A DNA stretch of 64,000 bases from Deltaproteobacteria bacterium (lineage in GTDB: Bacteria > Desulfobacterota > Desulfovibrionia > Desulfovibrionales > Desulfovibrionaceae). Both the position numbers and the translations under genes were made by a program. The notes under the pieces were generated by a model. That model was not told the origin of the DNA. It ran no database searches and saw nothing but the letters and a program-made list of their open reading frames with translations. Each line of letters starts with the position of its first letter. Position 1 is the first letter of the stretch. Location: NCBI GenBank assembly GCA_031285295.1, contig JAITWK010000014.1:27874-91873 (forward strand), given 5' to 3'. Shown piece after piece: positions 26,406 to 35,935 of the stretch.

Positions 26406-27782
26406 TTACCAAATGGGGGTGATAAGCATTCCTTTCTTACTCAGCAAGCGGCGCAATATGTCCAAGCCGCGTTTGAGCGAAGGAATGTCTTTGGGCCCGG
26501 TAAGTGAAAGGCGAACACAGTTAGGCGCTGTGAACTCCCCCACAATAAATCTGTCTGCTGAAGAAACTCTAACACCGTTTCTTTCGGCCTGCCGCTCGAA
26601 TTCTTTTGACTGCCATGAGTCAGGCAAGAACAACCATGCATAGATGCTGGATTTCGTCCTGTTAACCGGGAAACCAGCCAAAGTATCCTGAAGAACTTTT
26701 ACTCTGCTCTCCAGTTCTTTTCTTTTGTTTTTCAGAGACTTGGTTAGCGTACCATCGGTAATTGCCTCACAGGCTATGGCGACATTCAGTGAGGCAACCG
26801 TCCAGGTGCTTTCCATAATGGCCTGAGATATTCGCGTATGGAATCTTTCAGGCGCATGAATGAAGGCTACTCTTAGTCCACTGTAGAATGATGCTCCAAG
26901 GCCAGCATAGTAAACAGATAAATTCGGCAGCAGAGCAGAAAAGATATGTGATTTGTCGTTATTCATCCATGTAAAGGTACCATCTTCAATTATAGGCAGA
27001 TTATGACGCGCAATAACTTCACATAATTCTTGGCGTCTCTTGATCGATAGTGAGTGAGCATTTGGATTTTGTGTATTCTCAGTTACAAACAGTCCACGGA
27101 TATTTTGTGTCTGGCATATTGTATCAAGGTGATCCGGTAGCATCCCGTACTCATCCATTTTGATTCCTTCCAGCACAACACCGTGGCGTTGCATGAGCAT
27201 TTGAAGCCCAGGGCTTGCGAACTGAGCTACAGCTGCCCTGTCTCCATGCTCAAACAAGGCGCTTACAATACTGGACAAGGCATGTTGCTGGCCGTTTGCT
27301 ATTATCACTAAATCACCATTTGTGTCGACTCCGCTCTCGCTTAACCATCTGGCACCAATCTCTCTATACTTATATAGCCCCATAGGGTTGAAGTGGTTGA
27401 CCAGAAAATCGGCACTGTTCGTCTGGAGTATTCGTTGCAAAATGGGGTTAACGCTTAGCTCGGTACTATGCAGGGGCATAGGAATACTCAGTTCGATGAA
27501 CTCATTTTTTTGAGCATTGTTTACTGCTGGTTTGAGAAGCCCGTGTTCCGTTACAAAAGTTCCACGCCCTACATGTTTGCTGACCAAGCCGCGTTGTTGT
27601 GCCTCCCCGTATGCCCTGGCGATCGTGGCGACCGTTACGCCGACTTTCTCAGCAAGTTTTCTGTGTGGCATCAGGCGGCATCCGGGGGGCAGCTCGCCTG
27701 AAACAATATCTTCTTCCAGGCGGTCAGCAATATAAAGGTAGCGCGCCTTGGCATCCTTTTTAGGGAATGTATAGTCCCACAC
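26406..27782 (-). CDS. MocR-like GntR regulator lacking the PLP lysine
   Basis: This is a 458-residue paralogue of the regulator at 24484. The GntR winged helix (residues 20-90, with HRKLAEKVGVTVATIARAYGEAQQRGLV and GRGTF) is intact. In the aminotransferase-like domain the segment that should read S-x-SK-x-x-x-x-GLR is AGLGASFYSGLR, so the Schiff-base lysine is Ala297 (codon GCA at 26892-26894); the alignment with the paralogue has no gap. The protein therefore should not bind PLP covalently and may sense a preformed ligand or act as a constitutive dimer. Translation starts at GTG 27782, with GGAGG 5 nt upstream. It diverges from the kinase at 28198 across a 415-nt control region. Confidence 0.88.
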   Translation of the reverse strand: MWDYTFPKKDAKARYLYIADRLEEDIVSGELPPGCRLMPHRKLAEKVGVTVATIARAYGEAQQRGLVSKHVGRGTFVTEHGLLKPAVNNAQKNEFIELSIPMPLHSTELSVNPILQRILQTNSADFLVNHFNPMGLYKYREIGARWLSESGVDTNGDLVIIANGQQHALSSIVSALFEHGDRAAVAQFASPGLQMLMQRHGVVLEGIKMDEYGMLPDHLDTICQTQNIRGLFVTENTQNPNAHSLSIKRRQELCEVIARHNLPIIEDGTFTWMNNDKSHIFSALLPNLSVYYAGLGASFYSGLRVAFIHAPERFHTRISQAIMESTWTVASLNVAIACEAITDGTLTKSLKNKRKELESRVKVLQDTLAGFPVNRTKSSIYAWLFLPDSWQSKEFERQAERNGVRVSSADRFIVGEFTAPNCVRLSLTGPKDIPSLKRGLDILRRLLSKKGMLITPIW

Positions 27783-28197
27783 ATTAGCCTCCTAATTATT
27801 AATCTGCGCCAATTTTTATGCTGGATGAGTTCAATGATCAGTTGCTCAGTGTATATATTAACAATCAAACATTTTGCAAATTAAAGTTTTTGGCAAAGGT
27901 TGTTTGTGTTGGGTTTTTTCACCAATCGATTCTGTGTTGGTGAGGTGGCGGCAGGCGCAAAAATATAGCCAGCAGACCAGTGTGGGCAAATATTATTTTT
28001 TAAAATTTATATAGGTACAATTTTTTGTAAATCTTATTTGTTGCCGTAAAAATGCGCCAATTTAAAAAATTGTATTAAGTCAATTCTATATAAAATGCTC
28101 AAATGCTAATTGTGCCGCATATGGAAGGTAAAGCCATAATCATATACAAGATATATCCATATATAGTTCAGATATTTAATATGAGGATATATTTCAC
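27783..28197. other. Divergent control region between MocR-like regulator and kinase
   Basis: This AT-rich interval has no gene. Sequences related to the ATTGTAYC box occur as ATTGTATT (about 28069) and in inverse as GTACAAT (about 28014). They resemble the boxes near 25860 and are candidate regulator sites. GAGGA lies 10 nt before the kinase ATG. Confidence 0.35.
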
Positions 28198-31100
28198 ATG
28201 GTTATAAGAACAAAGCTATTGATTAATACGGTAGCGCCAGCTCTTTTTGTTGCGCTAGCGATACTAGTGTTTAATAGCATATTGTTTTCGGATTTTGTTG
28301 ATGAGGCGATGATCGACCGAGTCAACTCGGCATCGAAAGTCGCTGAGCATCATCTTTCTGACCTTAAAGAAAGAGCGACCTCCGCGTCTTTGAGTATGGC
28401 TCAGAACCGTGAAATTATTCATGCTCTGATGCAAAATGACCGCAAGACATTGTCTTACCAAACCGCGCAGATGCAAGATGAAACGGAGATTGATTTTTGC
28501 ACGATAGCAGACCCAGAAGGCCGAGTGATTTTTCGTATGCACGCACCGAAAATATATGGAGATTCCATTGCCCAGCATGTAATCGCTCAAGCCGCCATAG
28601 CCGGAAAGAAGCTGACGGCTGTGGAAAAGGGCTCATGGGTTCGTTTATCCATACGTGCGGGGGCACCCATTATTGACGACCAAGGAGCCATCGTTGGAAT
28701 TGTTCTGGTCGGATACCGCTTGGATGCGGATCGCTATGTAGATGAAATAAAAGAAATATCCGGATGCGAAACCACTGTCTATTTGGACAATGAGAGAGTT
28801 TCAACAACGGTGCGGCATGCTGATGGCACACGCGCAATCGGCACAACAGTAAGCGCTGCGCTTAGTGATATCGTGCTGGGTGGTAAAACCTATGCCGGGC
28901 GGGTCGATATTTTGGGGCGGGCCGCCGTGGTCAGGTGTACTCCCATAAGCGGACCGGAGGGGCAAGTGGTGGGCATGCTCCTTGCCGGGCGGTATGTTGA
29001 TGATGCGACGCAAGTGATTCAGCGATTCGTTCAAAACGGATTGCTTATCACACTAGCGCTGCTGACGCTTGCTACCATGGCTATTCTTGTCATTGTCAGA
29101 CATATCGTAAGACCGATTCAGACGATGACCAGAGCTGCGTCCGCTCTGGCAGTCGGCGACATTGATATTGATGTTCAGGTTCAGACGAACGATGAAATGC
29201 ATGCTCTGGCCGATTCGTTCAGTCGTATGGTTGAGAGCGCTCGCCAGCAGGTACACACCATTCATCAAATCTCCAACGGCGACATGACAGTTTCTCTACA
29301 GCCCAGATCAGAAAATGACCTAGTTAATCGTGCCTTGGTAAAGCTTAACGAAATTCTTCAGGCTCAACACGCCGCAATCATGGCGGAGCATAGCAATCTT
29401 CGTGACACATCCGCCAAACTGGAAGCAGCGCTAGCAGACGCTAAAGAGGCCAACAGTACAAAAAGCAATTTCCTCGCCCGCATGAGTCATGAAATACGAA
29501 CACCGCTAAGCGCCGTAATTGGTCTTAGCGAACTGACGCTCGGCGAAGAGGGGTTGACCCTGGAAGCGGAATCGAACCTGGAAAAGATATACAGCGCTGG
29601 TTCAACAATTCTGCATATTGTCAATGATATCCTTGATATATCCAAGATAGAATCCGGTAAGTTTGAAATACACCCCGTCCGCTACGATACTCCGAGCCTC
29701 ATCAACGACACGGTGACACTGAATATCGTGCGGATACAAGAAAAACCCATCGTGTTTAGGCTGCATGTTGATGAAAATTTGCCAGCAGAACTTTACGGTG
29801 ATGATCTGCGTGTAAAACAGATTTTCAACAATTTACTTTCCAACGCATTTAAGTTCACGAATTCCGGGGCTGTGGAATGGCGGTTGTCATTCGAGAAAGA
29901 AGCGGATGCCATTTGGCTCGTCTCCAGTGTGCGGGACACGGGCATGGGCATTACGCAGGAGAACCTACAGAAGCTGTTTTCGGACTATAGTCAGGTGGAC
30001 TCGAAAATCAACCGCAGAGTTGAAGGGACGGGCCTGGGACTGGCGATAACCAAGTGTCTTGTAGAAATGATGGATGGAACCATCACTGTCGAGAGCAGGT
30101 ATGGTGAAGGTTCTGTATTTCATGTGCGGCTACGCCAGACAGTATTTTCCTCAACACCAATAGGCAAGAAGGTGGCAGCTAACCTCATGGGACTGCACTA
30201 CACGCTTGCCAAGTGCACCAGACGCACGAAGCTGGCTCGCGTGGATCTGTCTTATGCCCATGTACTCGTCGTTGACGATATCGAAACAAATCTTGACGTA
30301 GCAAAGGGAATGCTCAGGCCATACGCAATAAAAATTGACTGCGCAACCAGTGGTCGTCAAGCCGTGGATATGATCCGGGCGGAGAATCCGCGTTACAGTG
30401 CTATATTTATGGATCACATGATGCCGGGCATGGACGGAGTAGAAGCAACTAAAATCATACGACAGGAAATTGGAACTGATTATGCCAGGAATATCCCGAT
30501 CATTGCGTTAACTGCAAACGCGATAGCCGGTAATGAGGAAATGTTTTTAAACAATGGTTTTCAAGCATTCATATCGAAACCAATAGACGTCATCAGGCTG
30601 GATTCACTCTTGCGGCGATGGGTCAGGGATAAGAATCTTGAAAAAGAACTTTCCGCCACAGGTGAGGCTGCATATCCGGTTCACAACGAAAAGCGCGATG
30701 ACGGGAGCGAAAGGCATATGTTGGACGGTATAACGATTAGTGGCGTGGATATTCATAAGGCCTGCAAGAATTTTGGAGACAATGAAACTGTATTTATCGA
30801 TGTTTTACGCTCCTATGCAGCAAACACTCGCCTATTGTTGCACAAATTACCGGAATGCCTGGCTGCGGAGAATTTTACAGATTACGGCATCGTTATCCAC
30901 GGCATTAAAGGATCAAGCTACGGTATTGTTGCCCAAGAGGTCGGCAAGAAGGCGGAGTTGCTTGAATCTGCGATAAAAGCAGGAGACTTCGCCGCAGTGC
31001 AGGCCGGTCACTCCAATTTTATGGCTTCTGCGGAAGCGCTGATCGCCGATATAGATGCGGCGCTTAGCAAAATCAACACGACTGCAAACAAACCCAATGC

Positions 31101-31293
31101 CATCGAGCCTGCTCCGGCGCTCTTGCATGAATTGCGTGACGCCTGTGCTGCCTTTGATATGGACAGAGTGGATAAGGTCATGGCGCTGTTTGAAGAGTTC
31201 CAATATGAACGCGGTGGGGAACTTATTGTATGGCTGCGTGAACAAATAGATATGATGAACTTTGAAAAAATTTCCAAAGGGGAATGGACGTAA
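28198..31293 (+). CDS. Hybrid histidine kinase with Cache sensor, receiver and Hpt
   Basis: This 1031-residue membrane phosphorelay kinase has TM1 at about residues 8-30, a double-Cache-like periplasmic sensor at about 35-275 (VGIVLVGYRLDADRYVDEI and the GRAAVVRCTPISGPEGQVVGMLL signature), TM2 at about 281-303 and HAMP to about 375. HisKA has His431 (SHEIRTP), followed by HATPase_c (N box NNLLSNAFKFTNS, GTGLGLAI) and a receiver with Asp739 (FMDHMMPGMDG). The C-terminal Hpt domain has His901 in HGIKGSS. A full His-Asp-His chain is present, so the terminal acceptor would be an external receiver; the HD-GYP protein encoded 69 nt downstream is the obvious target. Confidence 0.93.
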   Translation: MVIRTKLLINTVAPALFVALAILVFNSILFSDFVDEAMIDRVNSASKVAEHHLSDLKERATSASLSMAQNREIIHALMQNDRKTLSYQTAQMQDETEIDFCTIADPEGRVIFRMHAPKIYGDSIAQHVIAQAAIAGKKLTAVEKGSWVRLSIRAGAPIIDDQGAIVGIVLVGYRLDADRYVDEIKEISGCETTVYLDNERVSTTVRHADGTRAIGTTVSAALSDIVLGGKTYAGRVDILGRAAVVRCTPISGPEGQVVGMLLAGRYVDDATQVIQRFVQNGLLITLALLTLATMAILVIVRHIVRPIQTMTRAASALAVGDIDIDVQVQTNDEMHALADSFSRMVESARQQVHTIHQISNGDMTVSLQPRSENDLVNRALVKLNEILQAQHAAIMAEHSNLRDTSAKLEAALADAKEANSTKSNFLARMSHEIRTPLSAVIGLSELTLGEEGLTLEAESNLEKIYSAGSTILHIVNDILDISKIESGKFEIHPVRYDTPSLINDTVTLNIVRIQEKPIVFRLHVDENLPAELYGDDLRVKQIFNNLLSNAFKFTNSGAVEWRLSFEKEADAIWLVSSVRDTGMGITQENLQKLFSDYSQVDSKINRRVEGTGLGLAITKCLVEMMDGTITVESRYGEGSVFHVRLRQTVFSSTPIGKKVAANLMGLHYTLAKCTRRTKLARVDLSYAHVLVVDDIETNLDVAKGMLRPYAIKIDCATSGRQAVDMIRAENPRYSAIFMDHMMPGMDGVEATKIIRQEIGTDYARNIPIIALTANAIAGNEEMFLNNGFQAFISKPIDVIRLDSLLRRWVRDKNLEKELSATGEAAYPVHNEKRDDGSERHMLDGITISGVDIHKACKNFGDNETVFIDVLRSYAANTRLLLHKLPECLAAENFTDYGIVIHGIKGSSYGIVAQEVGKKAELLESAIKAGDFAAVQAGHSNFMASAEALIADIDAALSKINTTANKPNAIEPAPALLHELRDACAAFDMDRVDKVMALFEEFQYERGGELIVWLREQIDMMNFEKISKGEWT

Positions 31294-31362
31294 GAATGAC
31301 GCTGTACATATTTTATTTATTAGTAATGTAAAAGCGCATTATACTTAAAGGAGAAAAACATC

Positions 31363-32472
31363 ATGCTTGAGCATAAACGACAAACGATTATGTTGGTTGA
31401 TGATAATCAGGTGAATTTGAATATCGGCAAAAATATGCTGAAGGACCTTTATGAAGTTTATGCGCTGCCATCGGCGGAGAGGTTGTTTGCTTTTCTGGAT
31501 AGTGTAACGCCAGATTTGATTCTTTTAGATGTTGCAATGCCAAATATGAGTGGCTTTGATATTATAAAAGTCCTCAAAGCTGACACGCGATATGCTGATA
31601 TTCCTGTTATTTTTGTGACAGCAAAAATTGATTACATGAATGAATATGAAGGATTATCGCTTGGAGCTGTAGACTATGTAGCAAAACCATTTTCAGCTAC
31701 CCTTTTACGTAAACGTATTGAAAACCACCTGCTTCTTAGGGGACAGCAGGTTGAGATGAAAAAATTTAATGATAATCTAATAAAAATGGTAAAGGATAAA
31801 ACAACACAAGTTTTTGATCTGCAAAATTTAATCATAAGCACTATTTCCGATATTGTAGAATTTCGTGATTCCTTTACCGGTGAACATATCAATCGTACAC
31901 AGCAATACGTACGATTGCTTGTTGATTATATGATTGAGCACGGCATATACGCCGACGAAACATACACATGGGAGGACATGGAGTACATACTTCCATCAAT
32001 TCAACTGCATGACCTAGGAAAAATTTTTATCAGCGATGCCATCCTGAATAAACCCGAAAAACTTACGCCCGAGGAATTCGAAATTATGAAAGGGCATGTG
32101 GTCAAGGGGGTAGAGGTGATCAAAAATATGAGCAAGAAGGGCAAGGAACAGACTTTTCTGAAGTATGCCGAAATAGTTGCCGCTACACACCATGAAAAGT
32201 GGGACGGCAGCGGGTATCCATATGGATTGAAAGGACAAAATATACCATTGTTGGGACGTTTAATGGCCATTGCCGATGTTTACGATGCTTTGACATCCAC
32301 CCGACCATACAAAAAACCGTTTACCGTCGAGCGGTCGGCTCAGATCATTATTGAGAGTTCCGGCACCCATTTTGATCCCACCTTGGTCGATATTTTCAAA
32401 CAGGTAGAACCTGAATTCATTTCTGTTGCCTCATCCAATTGCGTTGCTTCAGACGCAGTATGTGTGAATTGA
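31363..32472 (+). CDS. Response regulator c-di-GMP phosphodiesterase (HD-GYP)
   Basis: This 369-residue RpfG-like protein has a receiver at residues 8-125 with Asp56 (LLDVAMPN) and a conserved Lys in AKPF, a short coiled linker, and an HD-GYP domain at about 160-355. His216-Asp217 (HDLGK) and His276-His277 in HHEKWDGSGYP supply metal ligands and the GYP signature, so the enzyme should hydrolyse c-di-GMP. AAAGGAG lies before the ATG. It sits between the Hpt kinase and a PilZ chemoreceptor in one presumed operon, which suggests phosphorylation-controlled lowering of the c-di-GMP that the receptor reads. Confidence 0.93.
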   Translation: MLEHKRQTIMLVDDNQVNLNIGKNMLKDLYEVYALPSAERLFAFLDSVTPDLILLDVAMPNMSGFDIIKVLKADTRYADIPVIFVTAKIDYMNEYEGLSLGAVDYVAKPFSATLLRKRIENHLLLRGQQVEMKKFNDNLIKMVKDKTTQVFDLQNLIISTISDIVEFRDSFTGEHINRTQQYVRLLVDYMIEHGIYADETYTWEDMEYILPSIQLHDLGKIFISDAILNKPEKLTPEEFEIMKGHVVKGVEVIKNMSKKGKEQTFLKYAEIVAATHHEKWDGSGYPYGLKGQNIPLLGRLMAIADVYDALTSTRPYKKPFTVERSAQIIIESSGTHFDPTLVDIFKQVEPEFISVASSNCVASDAVCVN

Positions 32473-32535
32473 TGTAAGCTGTTCATATCGAAGAGAAACA
32501 TAACCACTAACGCCTGCCAGGCGAGAGGTATTTCC

Positions 32536-35184
32536 ATGACTACGAAACGCAAGATTATCATAGGCTTCACATGCATTATATTAATTTTGCTATCTATATC
32601 CACTTTGGGTTACTGGCATATGCGCTCTTCTTTGGTCAGCCTTACCGACTACCAAAGAAGCGTGCGGGTTACCGTGGCTTTGGGCGCTATGGAGACCCAT
32701 CTCTACCAGGCACACTCGCAGATGGGGCTCTATGTGGGTTCCGCTGATTCTCAATTTATAGAAAACGCCCTTAAAGCGATGGATAACCTTGTTGCTCAGG
32801 CGGATATAGCCAAACAGAGCATGATTGTTGAGGAAAGTCTGGATGTTTTGGAACAAATCCGCCAGCACGCACTCGATTTCAAGCAAGACCTGACCAAGCT
32901 GTCCGCCGAAATCACCAAGATGCACGAGATCTATACTGTCAAGGTGATTCCCGCCAACAAAGTAATTACAGACATCACCAGCAATTTCCGGGTGACCGCG
33001 CTTTCAGCCGACAATGCGCCTATGCTGGCCGGACTTGAACACCTGTGGGAAGAGTTCGCTTACATGCTTTCCGGCATGAGCGACTACCTTTATACCCGCT
33101 CTGACAAGAATATGAAGGTTGTCCAACAACGTTACCTGAGTGCGCTCTCTATCGCGGAAGGGCTGCAAAAATTTATCGTTGTGGAAAAAGGTCGGCAGTT
33201 GCACGGCCAGTTGCTCGCCGCGTTTAAAACTTTGTCCGAATCCTCCGCCGAAATGGAGCGGGCGTCCAAAACCGTCGAAGCCAGCCTTGCCAACATGCGC
33301 GATCTGCATGCTAAGATAGGCGCAGACATTATGGGATTGTTCGAACTTTTTGATACCCAGATGCGTGAGTTCGGCTCGACGGCAACCGCCAGTACTCAGG
33401 CCGGCCAGACTTCCCTGCTCATAGGCAGCGCCTCCGGCATACTGATAGGCCTGCTTCTAGTCTTGTTCATCGTCATGGGCCTGAGCCGTGTGCTGCGCGA
33501 TGTCGCTCGCTTTGCCGCTACTGTTGCCAATGGTGATTTCAATGCCAAGATAACGAACAATGAAAAAGGAGAAATCGGTCAGATGCTGGCAGCCCTGCGC
33601 TCCATGGTCAGTCAACTCAAGGAGCAGCTAGGTTTCGCCAAGGGTATTATGTTGGGCATCGTAACCCCCTTCGCGGTGGCGGATGCGTCCGGCAAACTTA
33701 CTTACCTGAACAGACAGGTGCTGGATTACTGGGGGCGGCAAGGCAAGCCGGAAGATTATTACGGCAAGCTGTCGGGCGAATTTTTCGGTAGCCGCCCCGA
33801 GGAAAAGACCGCCCTAGACCAAGTACTGGCGGACAAGAATGTCCTGCGAGACCTTCCCGTCACCCTGGCTACCGCACGCGGTGAAAAGAAAACCATGCGG
33901 ATCACGGCCTCCCCGTTGTGGGATTTGGACAGTAACCTGCTTGGGGCCTGCCTGCTCATAACCGATGAAACGGAAATTCGCGAACAGCAGGACAGAATCC
34001 TCGCCCTCAACGAGCGCATCTCCCAGTCCGTTCAGGAAGCCCAGCAAATATCCCGCAAACAGAGTGACGCCTTCGCGCAACTTCGGAATCAGCTGGATAA
34101 AACCTCCGATGCCGCTCAGATCCAGACAAAGGCTTCGGACGAAACCATGCAGAGCATCTCCGAAATGAGTACCACTCTGGCGGTGCTAGCTGAACAGGCC
34201 AGGCAAACCACGGATGACACCAGAGCCACTCGCGCCGAGGCCGAGGAAGGGTACAAGGTTGTCAACGAAACCCTTGACTGCATAAACAAGGTGGCCGATC
34301 ACGCCAATCGTACTGAGCAGGGTGTGCGTGCGCTGGGCGAACAGGCCGCCGGGATCACCCATATAGTCGAGCTTATTAAGGATATCGCGGACCAGACCAA
34401 TCTTCTGGCGCTTAACGCGGCTATTGAAGCCGCACGGGCCGGAGAAGCAGGACGCGGTTTCGCCGTTGTTGCGGACGAAGTACGCAAATTGGCCGAGAAG
34501 ACCATGCATGCCACCGATGACGTGAATAAATCCGTATTGGCGTTGCAAACTGTTGTGGAGTCCAACCAAGCCCTGACGAGTGAAACCGTGGAGCTTACCA
34601 ACACCTCCACGGTGTTGGCCGGTCAATCCGGCCAACGTCTCAGCCGTATTGTCCAGATAGCTGAACTCGCGGTCGAAAAGGTACTAGCCATCTCCAAAGA
34701 TACCGCTGAACAGGCGCGCGTGGGTACGGGCATTTCCAGCGCCATGGAAGAAATCAACGACATGGCTCGCCAGTCAACGGACAACATGCAGGAATCCATA
34801 TCCGCCGTGGCCAGCCTTTCCCAGCTTTCCGATGAACTCAAAAACCTGGTTGAGACCATGGGGTCGGAACGCCGCAGGTCCGAGCGCTTCAAACTTGATT
34901 CGCTGTACAAGCTCACTATTAACGGCCAAGGCGGCGGCATGGCAGCCAGAATTATGGATATTAGCCTGACCGGCATGCGGATCGAGCTGCAAAACAGCAA
35001 GGGCGTACAGCTTCAGGCGAAGAGTAGGGTCAGCATCAAGGCCGACAACGCGCCGCTGGATGTCATACTCAACGCAGTTTCTGCATATGTTATCTGGCAG
35101 GATGCTTCCTTCTGTGGGCTTGATTTTGAACGCAAGCTTACCGCCACACCTGCGGAATTGAAGGCTCTCGTCAGCAAGGTTTAA
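32536..35184 (+). CDS. Chemoreceptor fused to a PilZ c-di-GMP-binding domain
   Basis: This 882-residue receptor has TM1 at residues 8-28, a periplasmic helical domain, TM2 at about 294-316, HAMP, a PAS domain at about 370-485 (without the cysteines of the other receptors), a signalling hairpin with tip [21 protein letters not shown] near 620, and an added C-terminal PilZ domain at about 776-880. The PilZ signature is intact: RRSERF near 779-784 and DISLTG near 807-812, the R-x-x-x-R and D-x-S-x-x-G motifs that bind c-di-GMP. GAGAGGT precedes the ATG. It follows the HD-GYP gene by 63 nt, so a receptor and the enzyme that removes its ligand are encoded together. Confidence 0.93.
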   Translation: MTTKRKIIIGFTCIILILLSISTLGYWHMRSSLVSLTDYQRSVRVTVALGAMETHLYQAHSQMGLYVGSADSQFIENALKAMDNLVAQADIAKQSMIVEESLDVLEQIRQHALDFKQDLTKLSAEITKMHEIYTVKVIPANKVITDITSNFRVTALSADNAPMLAGLEHLWEEFAYMLSGMSDYLYTRSDKNMKVVQQRYLSALSIAEGLQKFIVVEKGRQLHGQLLAAFKTLSESSAEMERASKTVEASLANMRDLHAKIGADIMGLFELFDTQMREFGSTATASTQAGQTSLLIGSASGILIGLLLVLFIVMGLSRVLRDVARFAATVANGDFNAKITNNEKGEIGQMLAALRSMVSQLKEQLGFAKGIMLGIVTPFAVADASGKLTYLNRQVLDYWGRQGKPEDYYGKLSGEFFGSRPEEKTALDQVLADKNVLRDLPVTLATARGEKKTMRITASPLWDLDSNLLGACLLITDETEIREQQDRILALNERISQSVQEAQQISRKQSDAFAQLRNQLDKTSDAAQIQTKASDETMQSISEMSTTLAVLAEQARQTTDDTRATRAEAEEGYKVVNETLDCINKVADHANRTEQGVRALGEQAAGITHIVELIKDIADQTNLLALNAAIEAARAGEAGRGFAVVADEVRKLAEKTMHATDDVNKSVLALQTVVESNQALTSETVELTNTSTVLAGQSGQRLSRIVQIAELAVEKVLAISKDTAEQARVGTGISSAMEEINDMARQSTDNMQESISAVASLSQLSDELKNLVETMGSERRRSERFKLDSLYKLTINGQGGGMAARIMDISLTGMRIELQNSKGVQLQAKSRVSIKADNAPLDVILNAVSAYVIWQDASFCGLDFERKLTATPAELKALVSKV

Positions 35185-35204
35185 CAGGCGTATCCTATGA
35201 AAAA

Positions 35205-35235
35205 CGAAAAATTATTTTCTGTGAATAATTTTTCG
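35205..35235. promoter_or_regulatory. Perfect 12-bp inverted repeat upstream of Rrf2 copy 2
   Basis: CGAAAAATTATT (35205-35216) and its exact complement (35224-35235) enclose a 7-nt spacer. It lies between the chemoreceptor stop and the Rrf2 start. It has no T run after it, so it is as likely an operator as a terminator. The first Rrf2 gene lacks it. Confidence 0.5.
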
Positions 35236-35283
35236 GAGTGAACGCGGACAACGCGTAACACGTTGCACCATTTTGGGGGGGTT

Positions 35284-35751
35284 ATGAATATATCTGCTAA
35301 GACTCGTTATGCAATCAATATTTTACTGGATTTGGCCAGGCTTGATAACGATAAACCTGTTCCAGCTACGCTTTTGTCAAAACATACCGGTATATCAGTA
35401 CAATTTATAGAGCAAATTTTAAAAAATTTGAAATGGGCAGGTATGACCAAGAGCGTCAGAGGGGCAAAAGGTGGACATGCTCTGGCCAAAAATGCTGACG
35501 AAATCACTTTGGCCGGAGTGATCGCCCTAATGGAAGGGGGGCTGAATTTTGTTCCTTGCACCGATGAAACCCGGAGAGTTTGCGGGAGTCGCGATTTTTG
35601 CTCCATCTGTGCGGCCTGGGCGCGAGTTTCTACTGTGTTGAGCGATGAACTAACTGATATCAGTATACAGAGCCTGCTTGATGATTACCAACAGGCTGTT
35701 GCCAAAGCCGGGAATGTGGAGATCTTTCCGGCCTGCCGCCCGCGCCTGTGA
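35284..35751 (+). CDS. Rrf2-family regulator, copy 2
   Basis: This 155-residue paralogue of the protein at 9880 has the same winged helix and the same four-cysteine cluster (PCTDETRRVCGSRDFCSIC). The DNA is nearly identical over the recognition-helix codons and over the last third, more divergent between. The extreme C terminus differs (CRPRL instead of CCAKWL). A run of G lies just before the ATG at 35284; the in-frame start at 35263 has no ribosome-binding site. It follows the PilZ chemoreceptor, as copy 1 follows the first kinase, so both signalling blocks end in the same regulator. Confidence 0.88.
   Translation: MNISAKTRYAINILLDLARLDNDKPVPATLLSKHTGISVQFIEQILKNLKWAGMTKSVRGAKGGHALAKNADEITLAGVIALMEGGLNFVPCTDETRRVCGSRDFCSICAAWARVSTVLSDELTDISIQSLLDDYQQAVAKAGNVEIFPACRPRL
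35365..35734 (+). repeat. Direct repeat copy 2 (Rrf2 gene body)
   Basis: Partner of 9961-10330, in the same orientation. Recombination between the two would delete or circularise 25.4 kb containing the adhesin and most signalling genes. Confidence 0.85.
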
Positions 35752-35935
35752 CAGTGCAAAGGGCTATAGTGAGCCTCCGCGCTGAGTCTGTTTACTTTTT
35801 ACCGCGAGGGGTGCCGTTAAATTAGGAGTCAACCTTGTTTGTGCCTTCGGTTAGGTTGGGCTACCCCCGTGTGAGCTACCTGGTGAGTTGAATTGAGAAA
35901 GAACATAAAACTCCGAAAATCAAACTAGGTCAACT

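Noticed and set aside
26317..26643. Plus-strand 108-codon frame overlapping the end of the second MocR-like gene
   Set aside because: Most of it is antisense to a well-supported regulator; the first 30 codons look coding-like but match nothing I know, so it is only noted as a possible remnant.
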